A DNA stretch of 64,000 bases from Caenimonas soli (GCF_013155545.1 NZ_JABJVV010000002.1:62001-126000), one strand, 5' to 3'. Positions 48,961-57,253 are shown, counted from the first letter of the stretch. The notes: generated by a model not told the origin, from the letters alone. Made by a program: numbers and translations.

Positions 48961-50379
48961 TCAGTGGATCTGCGCGATGCGCAGGAGATTGGTGGTGCCC
49001 GACGTGCCAAAGGGCATGCCGGCGGAAATGACGATGGTTTCTCCGACCTTGCCGAAACCTTCGCGCAAGGTGGTGCGGCAAGCCAGTTCGCTCATTTCCG
49101 GCACGTCCGCCACGTCGTGGCACAGCACGGCGTGGACTCCCCACACCAGCGCCAGGCGGCGCGCGGTTGCCAGGCGCGGCGTCATGCCGATGATGGGCGC
49201 GCGCGGACGCTCGCGCGACGTGCGAATGGCCGAATAGCCGGAACTGGTGTAGGCGACCGTCGCAGCGGCTTGCAAGAGCCGCGTCACCTCGCGCAATGCG
49301 TGCCCGATCGCATCGGCTGCGACGGCAAGCGGCTCGGTTCGTGAGGCGTCGATGCCGTCGCGATAGCTCGGGTCGCTCTCGGTGTGGGAGATGATGCTGC
49401 TCATCATCCGCACCGCCTCGAGCGGAAACCGCCCGCTGGCCGACTCCGCCGATAGCATGACCGCATCCACGCCTTCATAGATGGCGGTGGCCACGTCGGA
49501 CGCCTCGGCCCGTGTCGGAACGGGGGAGCCGATCATGGATTCGAGCATCTGGGTTGCCACGATCACGGGCTTGCCCGCACGGCGGCAGGCGCGGACGATC
49601 TGCCGCTGGATCGAGGGAACCTGCTCGGCCGGCATTTCTACACCCAGGTCGCCGCGCGCCACCATGACTGCATCCGTTTCGGCGACGATCGCCTCCAGGT
49701 GGGTGATGGCTGCGGGCTTCTCCAGTTTGGCAACGATGCCGGCGCGGCCCGCGACGATGGCCTTGACTTCGACGATGTCTTCGGGCCGCTGCACGAACGA
49801 CAATGCCACCCAGTCGACCCCCAGCTTCAACCCGTAGTCGAGATCGGCGCGGTCCTTGTCGGTCATCGCCGAAAGGGGGAGCACCACATCCGGCACGTTC
49901 ACGCCCTTGCGGTTGGACAACGCGCCGCCCGCCACGACGACCGTATCGGCAAAGTCGGGGCCGAAGTCCGTGACGCGCAAGCGGATCTTGCCGTCGTCCA
50001 GCAACAGGTTGGTTCCGGCTTCCAGGGCGGCGAAGATTTCCGGGTGCGGCAGGCTGACGCGCGCGCCGTTGCCGGGAGTCGCGGCGTTGAGATCGAGGCG
50101 GAACGAAGCGCCCTCCTTCAGCATCACCGGGCCGTCGGCAAAAGTCCCGATGCGCAGCTTCGGCCCCTGCAGATCGAGCAGGACACCGATGGGCCGGCCG
50201 CTGTGCTGTTCGACCTGGCGAATCAGTTCCAGCCGGCGCCGGTGATCCTCGTGAACGCCATGGCTGAAGTTCAGCCGGAACACGTCGGCCCCGGCTTCGA
50301 ACAAGGCCTGGATGGTCGCGCGGTCATCGCTGGCGGGACCGAGCGTGGCGATGATCTTCGCGTTCTTGTTTCGGCGCAT
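48961..50379 (-). CDS. ttuE: Pyruvate kinase of the tartrate cluster
   Basis: A 472-residue pyruvate kinase. Blocks include NAKIIATLGPASDD at the start, FRLNFSHG, the catalytic lysine region IVAKLEKPAAITHLEAI, MVARGDLGVEMPAEQVP and ATQMLESMI. Its place after tartrate dehydrogenase and with glycerate kinase matches the ttuE gene of the tartrate operons of Agrobacterium vitis. It finishes the route tartrate to pyruvate. Two adjacent ATGs (50382, 50379) follow an AAGGAG; the second has better spacing. Confidence 0.93.
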   Translation of the reverse strand: MRRNKNAKIIATLGPASDDRATIQALFEAGADVFRLNFSHGVHEDHRRRLELIRQVEQHSGRPIGVLLDLQGPKLRIGTFADGPVMLKEGASFRLDLNAATPGNGARVSLPHPEIFAALEAGTNLLLDDGKIRLRVTDFGPDFADTVVVAGGALSNRKGVNVPDVVLPLSAMTDKDRADLDYGLKLGVDWVALSFVQRPEDIVEVKAIVAGRAGIVAKLEKPAAITHLEAIVAETDAVMVARGDLGVEMPAEQVPSIQRQIVRACRRAGKPVIVATQMLESMIGSPVPTRAEASDVATAIYEGVDAVMLSAESASGRFPLEAVRMMSSIISHTESDPSYRDGIDASRTEPLAVAADAIGHALREVTRLLQAAATVAYTSSGYSAIRTSRERPRAPIIGMTPRLATARRLALVWGVHAVLCHDVADVPEMSELACRTTLREGFGKVGETIVISAGMPFGTSGTTNLLRIAQIH

Positions 50380-50447
50380 CATTAACTCCTTGGGCGCGAA
50401 CGGGCGCGCGGCCGGCACGGCGGCCGCGGGTTTGCTTGCTGGGAAAG

Positions 50448-50470
50448 CAGGGGCGCGCTGCGCGCCCCTG
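50448..50470. other. GC-rich hairpin between ttuC and the pyruvate kinase gene
   Basis: Perfect 10-base arms CAGGGGCGCG and CGCGCCCCTG with a CTG loop, just past the ttuC stop. There is no T-run, so it is more likely an mRNA-stabilising or attenuating structure than a full terminator. Confidence 0.6.
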
Positions 50471-50475
50471 CCGGG

Positions 50476-51567
50476 TCAGGCTGCCAGTCGCTTGCTCGCG
50501 CTGCCGGTCAGTTCTTCACAGACGGCGCGCGTCACTTCGGCCGTAGTCGCCTTGCCCCCCAGGTCCCCGGTGTGCAGCGCCGGATTGGCCGTAACGCGCT
50601 CGATGGCCTGCATGATGCGGCCCGCGGCCTCGTTCTCACCCAGGTGCTCGAGCAGCATCACGACCGACCAGAACGTGCCCACGGGGTTGGCCAGTCCCTT
50701 GCCCATGATGTCGAAGGCGGAGCCGTGGATCGGCTCGAACATCGACGGGTAGCGGTGCTCCGGATCGATGTTGCCGGTCGGGGCGATGCCAAGGCTGCCT
50801 GCCAGAGCGGCGGCCAGGTCGCTCAGGATGTCGGCGTGCAGGTTGGTCGCGACGATGGTGTCGAGCGAGGCGGGCCGGTTGACCATCCGCGCAGTGGCGG
50901 CGTCCACGAGTTCCTTGTCCCATTTGACATCCGGGAACTCCTTCGAGATCTGCAGTGCGATCTCGTCCCACATCACCATCGCGTGGCGCTGCGCGTTGCT
51001 CTTGGTGATGACGGTGAGCAGCTTGCGGGGGCGCGACTGGGCCAGCTTGAAGGCAAAGCGCATGATGCGCTCGACACCGGCGCGTGTCATCATCGACACG
51101 TCGGTGGCCGCCTCGATCGGGTGGCCCTGGTGCACCCGGCCGCCGACACCCGAGTATTCGCCTTCCGAGTTCTCGCGCACGATTACCCAGTTCAGGTCTT
51201 CCGGCTTGCAACGCTTGAGCGGACCGTCGATGCCCGGCAGGATGCGCGTGGGACGCACGTTGGCGTACTGGTCGAAGCCCTGGCAGATCTTCAGGCGCAG
51301 GCCCCACAGGGTGATGTGGTCCGGGATGTGCGGATCGCCGGCGGAGCCGAACAGGATGGCGTCCTTGTCGCGCAGCGCCTTCAAGCCGTCCTCCGGCATC
51401 ATCACGCCGTGGGCCCGGAAGTAGTCGCCGCCCCAGTCGAAATTCTCGAACTCGAAACGGAAAGCGTTGCTGCCGGCGGCGAGCGCCTGCATCACTTCCT
51501 GGCCGGCGGGTACGACTTCCTTGCCGATGCCGTCGCCGGGAATGGTGGCTATTGCGTAGGTCTTCAT
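50476..51567 (-). CDS. ttuC: Tartrate dehydrogenase/decarboxylase
   Basis: A 363-residue beta-decarboxylating dehydrogenase of the isocitrate/isopropylmalate family. Blocks are ATIPGDGIGKEVVPAG, DAILFGSAGDPHIPDHITLWGLRL, VIVRENSEGEYSGVGGR, TVITKSNAQRHAMVMWDE and IVATNLHADILSDLAAALAGSLG. The PDHITLWG and EYSGVGGRVHQG segments are typical of tartrate dehydrogenase rather than of LeuB. It makes D-glycerate (or oxaloglycolate) from tartrate. It leads the minus-strand tartrate operon and is divergent from a LysR gene, with a palindromic operator between. Confidence 0.93.
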   Translation of the reverse strand: MKTYAIATIPGDGIGKEVVPAGQEVMQALAAGSNAFRFEFENFDWGGDYFRAHGVMMPEDGLKALRDKDAILFGSAGDPHIPDHITLWGLRLKICQGFDQYANVRPTRILPGIDGPLKRCKPEDLNWVIVRENSEGEYSGVGGRVHQGHPIEAATDVSMMTRAGVERIMRFAFKLAQSRPRKLLTVITKSNAQRHAMVMWDEIALQISKEFPDVKWDKELVDAATARMVNRPASLDTIVATNLHADILSDLAAALAGSLGIAPTGNIDPEHRYPSMFEPIHGSAFDIMGKGLANPVGTFWSVVMLLEHLGENEAAGRIMQAIERVTANPALHTGDLGGKATTAEVTRAVCEELTGSASKRLAA

Positions 51568-51642
51568 GAATGATCTCCGTGTGCGGGTTGCTGGTATGGC
51601 ATGACTGTAGGTTCTGGACAGCCTCCGGCGACGCCGCTAAAG

Positions 51643-51671
51643 TGAATCCATTGTTAACTTGGATTCAACAA
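51643..51671. promoter_or_regulatory. Palindromic LysR-type operator between ttuC and its regulator
   Basis: TGAATCCA (51643-51650) and TGGATTCA (51660-51667) form a perfect inverted repeat with a 9-base spacer. A nested TTGTT/AACAA pair (51651-51655, 51667-51671) is also present. It lies 10 bases before the LysR start and about 75 from ttuC, a normal place for a regulator site controlling both genes. Confidence 0.7.
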
Positions 51672-51681
51672 TCGGAAACCG

Positions 51682-52605
51682 ATGAGCACCGCCATCCAAC
51701 CGGCCGATCTGGGCTTCTTTTCGGTCCTGGTCGCGGCCGGCAGCCTCAGCGCCGCGGCTCGCGAGCAGGGCATCACGACGCCCGCAGTCAGCAAACGCCT
51801 CGCGCAGATGGAGGCACGCCTGGGCGTATCGTTGCTCAATCGCACCACACGGCGGATGAGTCTCACCGCCGAGGGCGAGCTGTACCTCGAGCGGGCACGC
51901 GCGATCCTGGGCGAGATCGACGACATGGAACAGATGCTGGGCCTGTCGAAGTCGACGCCCAGCGGCCAGCTGCGGGTCAACGCGACACTGGGGTTCGGCC
52001 GCAGTCACATCGCGCCAATCATTTCCCGTTTCGTGCGCAAGTACCCGAGAGTGGACGTCAGGCTGCAGCTGTCGGTGGACCCGCCGCCGCTGTCGGAGGA
52101 CGCCTTCGATGTCTGCATCCGATTCGGTCCGCCTCCGGATGCGCGCATCATTGCGCGCCACATCGCGCCCAACCGCCGCCTGCTATGCGCGTCTCCGGCC
52201 TACCTCACCCGCAATGGCGAGCCCAAGGTTCCCGCCGACCTGGCGCAGCACAATTTCATCAGCATCCGGCAGGGGGAAGAGGCCTACGGACTGCTGCGGC
52301 TGGCGCGTGGGCGCGGGGCCCATGTGGAGAGCGTGAAAGTTCGCGGCAACCTCACCACCAACGACGGCGAGATTGCGGTGAGCTGGGCCCTGGACGGACA
52401 CGGCATCCTGTTGCGCGCCGAATGGGACATCGAGCGCTACCTGCGCAGCGGCAGGCTGGTGGCGCTACTGCCTCAGTACCACACGCCCAATGCGGACATC
52501 TACGCGGTGTACCCGCAACGCCACCAGGCCAGCGCACGTGTGCGCGCCTTCGTGGACTTCGTCGCGCTGTCGCTGTCGCGCGCAACCAGCGCGACGGCCG
52601 GTTGA
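51682..52605 (+). CDS. LysR-family regulator of the tartrate operon
   Basis: A 307-residue LysR-type regulator. The N-terminal helix-turn-helix covers SLSAAAREQGITTPAVSKRLAQMEARLGVSLLNRTTRRM, followed by an effector domain of the common type. It is divergent from ttuC and a clear palindrome sits in the gap, so it probably controls ttuC and the downstream genes and itself, with tartrate as likely inducer. It plays the role of TtuA in other species, though orthology cannot be judged from sequence reading alone. Confidence 0.88.
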   Translation: MSTAIQPADLGFFSVLVAAGSLSAAAREQGITTPAVSKRLAQMEARLGVSLLNRTTRRMSLTAEGELYLERARAILGEIDDMEQMLGLSKSTPSGQLRVNATLGFGRSHIAPIISRFVRKYPRVDVRLQLSVDPPPLSEDAFDVCIRFGPPPDARIIARHIAPNRRLLCASPAYLTRNGEPKVPADLAQHNFISIRQGEEAYGLLRLARGRGAHVESVKVRGNLTTNDGEIAVSWALDGHGILLRAEWDIERYLRSGRLVALLPQYHTPNADIYAVYPQRHQASARVRAFVDFVALSLSRATSATAG

Positions 52606-52627
52606 CCGTCGGCGGTCTTGGCGGGGT

Positions 52628-52873
52628 TCAGATCCCGAGGATCTTCCGGGCTTCGCCCAGGACCTTCACCGAGTCGTCGTGCTTGCCGGCTTTGTGAAAG
52701 GCCTCGCCATCGGCCCGCAGCTTCTTCACCTTGGCCGCGTCGTCGGCGCTCAGCGTGGGTTTGGTCGCCAGCTTGTCGTCGATGGCCTTCATGTCAGCGG
52801 GGCAGTGGTAAGCCAGCGCGACACCGGAGGCGCCCAGCAGGACGAGAGAAGCAAGGAGTCGGGAACAACGCAT
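52628..52873 (-). CDS. Small exported protein
   Basis: An 81-residue protein with a signal peptide (MRCSRLLASLVLLGASGVALA) and a mature part that is helical and rich in Lys, Ala and Asp (YHCPADMKAIDDKLATKP and KVKKLRADGEAFHKAGKHDDSVK). The second half resembles a single helical hairpin like a half TPR unit. Similar short periplasmic proteins exist in related bacteria. No function is known. It is convergent with the tartrate LysR gene. Confidence 0.7.
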   Translation of the reverse strand: MRCSRLLASLVLLGASGVALAYHCPADMKAIDDKLATKPTLSADDAAKVKKLRADGEAFHKAGKHDDSVKVLGEARKILGI

Positions 52874-52949
52874 GACAGTCTCCTGAGATTGGCCAGGAAA
52901 GTCTATAGAAACGCGCCGGCCAAGGCCAGCGCGGCCGCAAGGCAGCAGG

Positions 52950-53906
52950 TTACTTTTTGCCCAACCCCAGCATCTTGGCGCCCTCGGTGTAGAGCTTGGT
53001 CTTGTCCTTCATGAAAGCGTCCATCTGGTCCACGCCCACGTTGATCAGCTCGAACCCGCTCTTAGCCGCCAGTTCCTTCATCTCGGGCTCGTTGTTGAGC
53101 GACGCCCACAGGTCCGACAGCCGCTTGCGCGCTTCGGGCGGTGTCGACTTGGGCACGCCGATGCCGCGGTAGGCGCCGTCCACCCAGTCCACCCCCAGCT
53201 CCTTGAAGGTCGGCACGTCCGGCAGCAGCGGATGGCGTTTTTCCATGGCCACGGCCAGGGCGCGAACCTTGCCCTTGTTGTTCACGGCGAAGGGCGTGTA
53301 GGTCACGGCGCCATCGATCTGGTTGCCGATCAAGGCCAGCGACATGTCGCCCGTACCCTTGTACGGCACATAGGTGCTCTTGACGCCGAATGCGGCGTTC
53401 AGGCGCTCATGCGACGCATGATTGGCCGAGTTGCGGCCGGAGCCGCCCAGGTTCATCTTGCCCGGCTCCTTCTTGGCGGCCGCGATGAAATCTGCAAACG
53501 TCTTGTGGGGGCTGGCTTCCGGCACCACCAGCGCGTCGGGCGTGAAGTGGTACCAGAACACCGGCGTGACGTCGGCGGTCTTGTACTGCACCTCGCCCTC
53601 GATCGGCTGGAACACGATATGCGGCAGGTTCACGCCGACGACGTTCAAACCATCGCCCGGCATGCTGTTCATCTGCGACCACAACAGCCCGCCGCCGGCG
53701 CCGGCCTTGTACTGGATGATGGTGTCGATCGCGGGGCACTTCTTCTTCAGCACGATCTGCTGATGGCGCGCCGACAAGTCGGATTCGCCGCCGGGCGGAA
53801 ACGCCTGCCAGTACATGATGTTCTTGTCGGGGCAGGCTTGGGCCATCGCGGCCGGTGCGGCCGCCAGGCACAGGATGCCTATCCATTTGCTGATACCAAT
53901 TTTCAC
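52950..53906 (-). CDS. Bug-family solute receptor with GTG start
   Basis: A 318-residue periplasmic receptor with a signal peptide (ending AAMAQA). It belongs to the tripartite-tricarboxylate receptor family but is divergent: the usual WPxKPI block is replaced by CPDKNIMYWQAFPPGGESD, and two cysteines (near residues 25 and 57) could form a disulfide. Typical later blocks remain (YVPYKGTGDMSLALIGNQ, PDVPTFKELGV). Translation starts at GTG 53906 after an AAGGAGA, overlapping the stop of a dehydrogenase remnant by four bases. The ligand is unknown. Confidence 0.85.
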   Translation of the reverse strand: MKIGISKWIGILCLAAAPAAMAQACPDKNIMYWQAFPPGGESDLSARHQQIVLKKKCPAIDTIIQYKAGAGGGLLWSQMNSMPGDGLNVVGVNLPHIVFQPIEGEVQYKTADVTPVFWYHFTPDALVVPEASPHKTFADFIAAAKKEPGKMNLGGSGRNSANHASHERLNAAFGVKSTYVPYKGTGDMSLALIGNQIDGAVTYTPFAVNNKGKVRALAVAMEKRHPLLPDVPTFKELGVDWVDGAYRGIGVPKSTPPEARKRLSDLWASLNNEPEMKELAAKSGFELINVGVDQMDAFMKDKTKLYTEGAKMLGLGKK

Positions 53907-54043
53907 GCTGTCTCCTTGATGCGGGATTGTTTGCTCGCATTCTGCGCAAGCAGGGCAATCAAGGCATTGGTGACTTCCTCAGTGCCGCGTTGCGCACCGA
54001 GGTCTTTAGTGTGAGTTTCGCATCGACTGTCAGCTGGTAATGT
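53903..54043 (-). pseudogene. C-terminal remnant of an isocitrate/isopropylmalate-type dehydrogenase
   Basis: Between puuD and the Bug receptor the minus strand encodes, without a start, THTKDLGAQRGTEEVTNAL and about 18 further residues before a TGA. This matches the C-terminal tail of the IDH/IMDH family; compare HTGDLGGKATTAEVTRAV at the end of TtuC in this window. The TGA overlaps the receptor's GTG start, as in an intact operon. The rest of the gene is missing; puuD's stop lies directly upstream. This looks like a deletion that removed most of a dehydrogenase gene. Confidence 0.7.
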
Positions 54044-55243
54044 TCAGGGCGTCTTGGCGCCGTCCTGGAACCACTGCCCGATCAGGGCGCGTTCGGCCTC
54101 GGTGATGCCGGTGGAATTGTTCATCGGCATGAGCTTGGTCATCACCGCCTGCTGATACACGGCTTGCGCGTGTTGCTTCACCGCGGCCGGCGTGTCGAGC
54201 CGCACGTTCTTCATCTGCAACTGCGCGCCGTGGCACATGTAGCAGCGCTGCTCCAGCACCTTCTGTACGTCCTGATAGCCGGCGGCTTGCGGTACGGCGG
54301 CGGCCGCCACCGACGGCTCCGGCCGCAGCCAGCCGATGACTGCAATGATCACGACCACGCCGGTCAAGGCGTAGGGCAGCGGGTGGGGGTTGCGCCCGAG
54401 CTTGTAGCCGTGGCGCATGACGAAGAACTGGCGGATGGCGGCGCCGGCGAACATCATCAAGATGAGCACCAGCCAGTTCTGCGGGTGGCTCCAGGTGAAG
54501 CTGTAGTGATTGCTCAGCATGGAGAACAGCACCGGCAGCGTGAAGTAGGTGTTGTGCACGCTGCGCTGTTTTCCGCGTTTGCCGTGGATGGGATCCACCG
54601 GCTTGCCCGCCTTGATCGCGGCGATCACTTTCTTCTGGCCGGGGATGATCCAGAAGAACACGTTGGCGCTCATCGCGGTGGCGATCATCGCGCCCACCAG
54701 CAGGAAGGCCGCGCGCCCGGCGAACCAGTGGCAGGCCAGCCACGACGCCACGCACACCAGTACCAGCACCAGTGCGCCGACGATCGCGTCGCCGTTCTTG
54801 CGCTGCCCGAAGATCTGGCAGATGGCGTCGTACAGGATCCAGAACACCACCAGGAACGAAAGCGCGACGCTGATGGCCGCGCCCGGCGACCAGTTCATTA
54901 GCGACTTGTCGATCAGGTAGGTGCTGGCGCTCCAGATGTACGAGACCGTGAAGAGCGCAAAGCCGGTCAGCCAGGTGGTGTAGCTTTCCCAATAGAACCA
55001 GTGCAGGTGCTCGGGCAGCTTGGGCGGTGAGACATTGAACTTGACCGGGTGATAGAAGCCGCCGCCGTGGACGGCCCACAATTCGCCATTCACGCCCTGC
55101 TTCTTCAAGTCCTCGTCGACCGGCGGCGTGAGACTGGAATCGAGGAAGACGAAGTAGAACGAGGAGCCGACCCAGGCGATGGCCGTGATGACGTGGACCC
55201 AGCGCAGCAGCAGGTTGGCCCAATCGAGGAGATAGCTTTCCAT
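54044..55243 (-). CDS. puuD: Membrane urate hydroxylase/oxidase with cytochrome c domain
   Basis: A 399-residue protein of the PuuD type that oxidises urate to 5-hydroxyisourate at the membrane. About eight helices of the DUF989/urate hydroxylase family (start ESYLLDWANLLLRWVHVITAIAWVGSSFYF) are followed by a periplasmic cytochrome c domain with the haem motif CYMCH at residues 334-338 and a distal methionine region KLMPMNN. It replaces the soluble urate oxidases. Preceded at 55357-55368 by a palindrome shared with the GntR/uraH promoter region. XdhC is encoded upstream on the same strand. Confidence 0.92.
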   Translation of the reverse strand: MESYLLDWANLLLRWVHVITAIAWVGSSFYFVFLDSSLTPPVDEDLKKQGVNGELWAVHGGGFYHPVKFNVSPPKLPEHLHWFYWESYTTWLTGFALFTVSYIWSASTYLIDKSLMNWSPGAAISVALSFLVVFWILYDAICQIFGQRKNGDAIVGALVLVLVCVASWLACHWFAGRAAFLLVGAMIATAMSANVFFWIIPGQKKVIAAIKAGKPVDPIHGKRGKQRSVHNTYFTLPVLFSMLSNHYSFTWSHPQNWLVLILMMFAGAAIRQFFVMRHGYKLGRNPHPLPYALTGVVVIIAVIGWLRPEPSVAAAAVPQAAGYQDVQKVLEQRCYMCHGAQLQMKNVRLDTPAAVKQHAQAVYQQAVMTKLMPMNNSTGITEAERALIGQWFQDGAKTP

Positions 55244-55356
55244 GTTTCTCTAACGGTGGAAGGCCTGCTCACCACTGCGGGCGCTCTGAGCAGTTGGGAC
55301 CGCGAACAACAGGAATCGGACTCGATCCCCGGGCTCCGCTGCGGCCTGTCCACCGC

Positions 55357-55368
55357 AGTGTATACACT
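55357..55368. promoter_or_regulatory. Palindromic operator AGTGTATACACT upstream of puuD
   Basis: A perfect 12-base palindrome followed by TTTT, identical to the site at 57213-57224 (16 shared bases including the T-run). It lies 114 bases before the puuD start, just past the xdhC stop. The form fits GntR/FadR-type sites; the GntR protein encoded at 57254 is the likely binder. Confidence 0.8.
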
Positions 55369-55371
55369 TTT

Positions 55372-56166
55372 TCAAGGCGGCGCCAGCTGCAATATCTGTG
55401 CTGCCACGCTGGCGGCGATCACTTCAGGCTCCTTCCCGGTAATGCCGGGCAGGCCGATCGGGCAGGTGACGCGCGCCAGTTCACCGTCCGTGAATCCGCG
55501 CTCTTCGAGCCGGTGCCTGAAGGTCGCCCATTTGGTCTTGCTGCCGATCAGCCCGACATAGGGCAGATCGTCCCGCTCGCGCAGCCGCCGCAGGCATGCG
55601 GCGACCACGTCCAGGTCTTCCGCATGGCTGAAGCTCATGATCAGGACCCGCGACCCCGCGTCGAGTTGGGGCACGGCCGCGTGCACCGGATCGGAATGCT
55701 CGCAAGAAACATGGGGCGACACCTGTTGCGGAAAGATCTCGTCGCGGCTGTCGATCCAGGTCACGGCGAAGGGCAGTGGCGCCAATGCGTTCACCAGCGC
55801 CTTGCCCACGTGGCCGCCGCCGAACAAGGCCAGCGGGGCCAGGCGCGGCGCGAGGCGTGCGGTCATGTCGGGAATGTCCGCCGCGCCCAAGAGCTCGAAG
55901 CCCAAGCGGACGACGCCGCCGCAGCACTGGCCCAGGCTGGGGCCCAAGGCGTATTGGCATACCGGGTCGCCGACACCGCCGGCCAGCCGGCGCCTGGCTT
56001 CCGCGATCGCCTGAAACTCGAGGTGGCCGCCGCCAATGGTGCCTACCGTGTCGGCCGAAAAAACCATCATCCAGGCGCCCGCTTCGCGCGGCGCGGAACC
56101 TTTCGTGGTTTCAACGGTTACCAGTACGCCGTCTTCGCTCGCCAATCTGTGCGTGACAACATTCAT
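55372..56166 (-). CDS. xdhC: Xanthine dehydrogenase accessory protein XdhC
   Basis: A 264-residue XdhC, which inserts the sulfurated molybdenum cofactor into the large xanthine dehydrogenase subunit. N-terminal blocks VLVTVETTKGSAPREAGAWMMV and GTIGGGHLEFQAIAEAR are typical, with the cysteine pair in GQCCGGVVRLGFE; the C-terminal Rossmann-like part has LALFGGGHVGKALVNAL and YVGLIGSKTKWATFRHRL. It normally follows xdhB but here lies about 24 kb from xdhAB within the urate degradation cluster, ahead of puuD. Confidence 0.94.
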   Translation of the reverse strand: MNVVTHRLASEDGVLVTVETTKGSAPREAGAWMMVFSADTVGTIGGGHLEFQAIAEARRRLAGGVGDPVCQYALGPSLGQCCGGVVRLGFELLGAADIPDMTARLAPRLAPLALFGGGHVGKALVNALAPLPFAVTWIDSRDEIFPQQVSPHVSCEHSDPVHAAVPQLDAGSRVLIMSFSHAEDLDVVAACLRRLRERDDLPYVGLIGSKTKWATFRHRLEERGFTDGELARVTCPIGLPGITGKEPEVIAASVAAQILQLAPP

Positions 56167-56304
56167 GATAAGTCAAGGCGAAATAGCATCCAATCGAAAG
56201 AATCGTATTTATTGGCTAACAAGCGTCGTCAAATCCGGCGGTGAGGCGTTCAAATAACTCAGCGGTACTGCACTCGGCGAAAAACGATTAACAGGAGACA
56301 CATC

Positions 56305-56823
56305 ATGAAGCTTACTTTCGACCTGCGCTACTTGGTGCCTGGCGCGCTTGCAGCCACCGTTGCGGCCTTCCTGGCCGGCTGCACCTCCACCACACCGGTG
56401 TCGCCCCCCGCTACTCCTGCCGAGACATCCGCCCCGACCCAAGTCAAGCCGCAGTCCCAGGCGGAAGCGACGGCCTCGCGCAAGTCGACCGCAGCCAACC
56501 CCAGGGCGTACCGCAAGGATGCAGCCACTCATCTGTATGGGCTGAATCAGGATCGCATCTACAAGGGCCGGATGCCACCCCTGCTGTACGCCATCGGCGT
56601 GCTCCAGGTGGAAGTCGACAGCCGCGGCAACGTGCGCGACCTGAACTGGATGCGCGCACCCAAGCATGCGCCGGAGGTGATCGCCGAGATCGAGCGCACC
56701 GTCCGCGCCGCCGCCCCCTTCCCCGCGCCCGATCGCATGGGCAAGGTGGTCTATACCGACACCTGGCTGTGGCACAAGAGCGGCCGCTTCCAGCTGGACA
56801 CCCTGACCGAAGGCCAGGACTGA
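56305..56823 (+). CDS. Lipoprotein with TonB C-terminal-like domain
   Basis: A 172-residue protein with a lipoprotein signal (FLAGC, cysteine near residue 29), a Pro/Ala/Thr-rich tether and a small C-terminal domain (YAIGVLQVEVDSRGNVRDLNWMRAPKHAPEVIAEIERTVRAAAPFP) that resembles the TonB C-terminal fold. GGAG precedes the ATG. It lies alone on the plus strand among purine genes (xdhC divergent, uraH convergent). A link to purine metabolism is not evident. An envelope role is inferred. Confidence 0.75.
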   Translation: MKLTFDLRYLVPGALAATVAAFLAGCTSTTPVSPPATPAETSAPTQVKPQSQAEATASRKSTAANPRAYRKDAATHLYGLNQDRIYKGRMPPLLYAIGVLQVEVDSRGNVRDLNWMRAPKHAPEVIAEIERTVRAAAPFPAPDRMGKVVYTDTWLWHKSGRFQLDTLTEGQD

Positions 56824-56831
56824 TCGCACTT

Positions 56832-57185
56832 TCATGAGCCCCGGTAGGTCGAGTAGCTCCACGGGCTCACCAGCAGGGGCACGTGGTAGTGCTGCTCGGG
56901 TTGCGCCACGCCGAAGTCCAGCGCGACCTTGCCCAGGAAACTCGGCTCCGGCAGTGCCACGCCCCGCCCTTTGAAGTATCCGGCGACGTCGAACACGAGC
57001 CGGTAAGTGCCTTTCGTCAGGCTCCCTGTCTCGTAGAGCGGCCCGTCCGGGCTGCGCCCATCCTCGTTCAGATTGAAACGCTTGACCAGGGCCGCTTGCT
57101 CGCCCTGCGTCGTGTAAAGCTCCACCGCCATGCCCGCGGCCGGGCAGCCGTGCATGGTGTCCAGTACGTGTGTGCTCAAGCCCAT
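56832..57185 (-). CDS. uraH: 5-hydroxyisourate hydrolase (transthyretin-like)
   Basis: A 117-residue transthyretin-related protein. It starts GLSTHVLDTMHGCPAAGMAVEL (active-site histidine) and ends with the diagnostic YSTYRGS. It hydrolyses 5-hydroxyisourate made by PuuD to OHCU, the substrate of UraD. The start at 57185 matches the family; a longer frame reaches through the operator and is not used. The shared palindrome at 57213-57224 lies between it and the divergent GntR gene. Confidence 0.95.
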   Translation of the reverse strand: MGLSTHVLDTMHGCPAAGMAVELYTTQGEQAALVKRFNLNEDGRSPDGPLYETGSLTKGTYRLVFDVAGYFKGRGVALPEPSFLGKVALDFGVAQPEQHYHVPLLVSPWSYSTYRGS

Positions 57186-57212
57186 GAGATGTCCTTCAGT
57201 TTGGTGGACAGA

Positions 57213-57224
57213 AGTGTATACACT
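57213..57224. promoter_or_regulatory. Palindromic operator AGTGTATACACT between uraH and the GntR gene
   Basis: Second perfect copy of the 12-base palindrome, again followed by TTTT. It lies 28 bases upstream of uraH and 29 upstream of the GntR start, so binding would affect both divergent promoters and allow autoregulation. Confidence 0.82.
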
Positions 57225-57253
57225 TTTTGGATTTAGGGCTATCATGCGATTCC

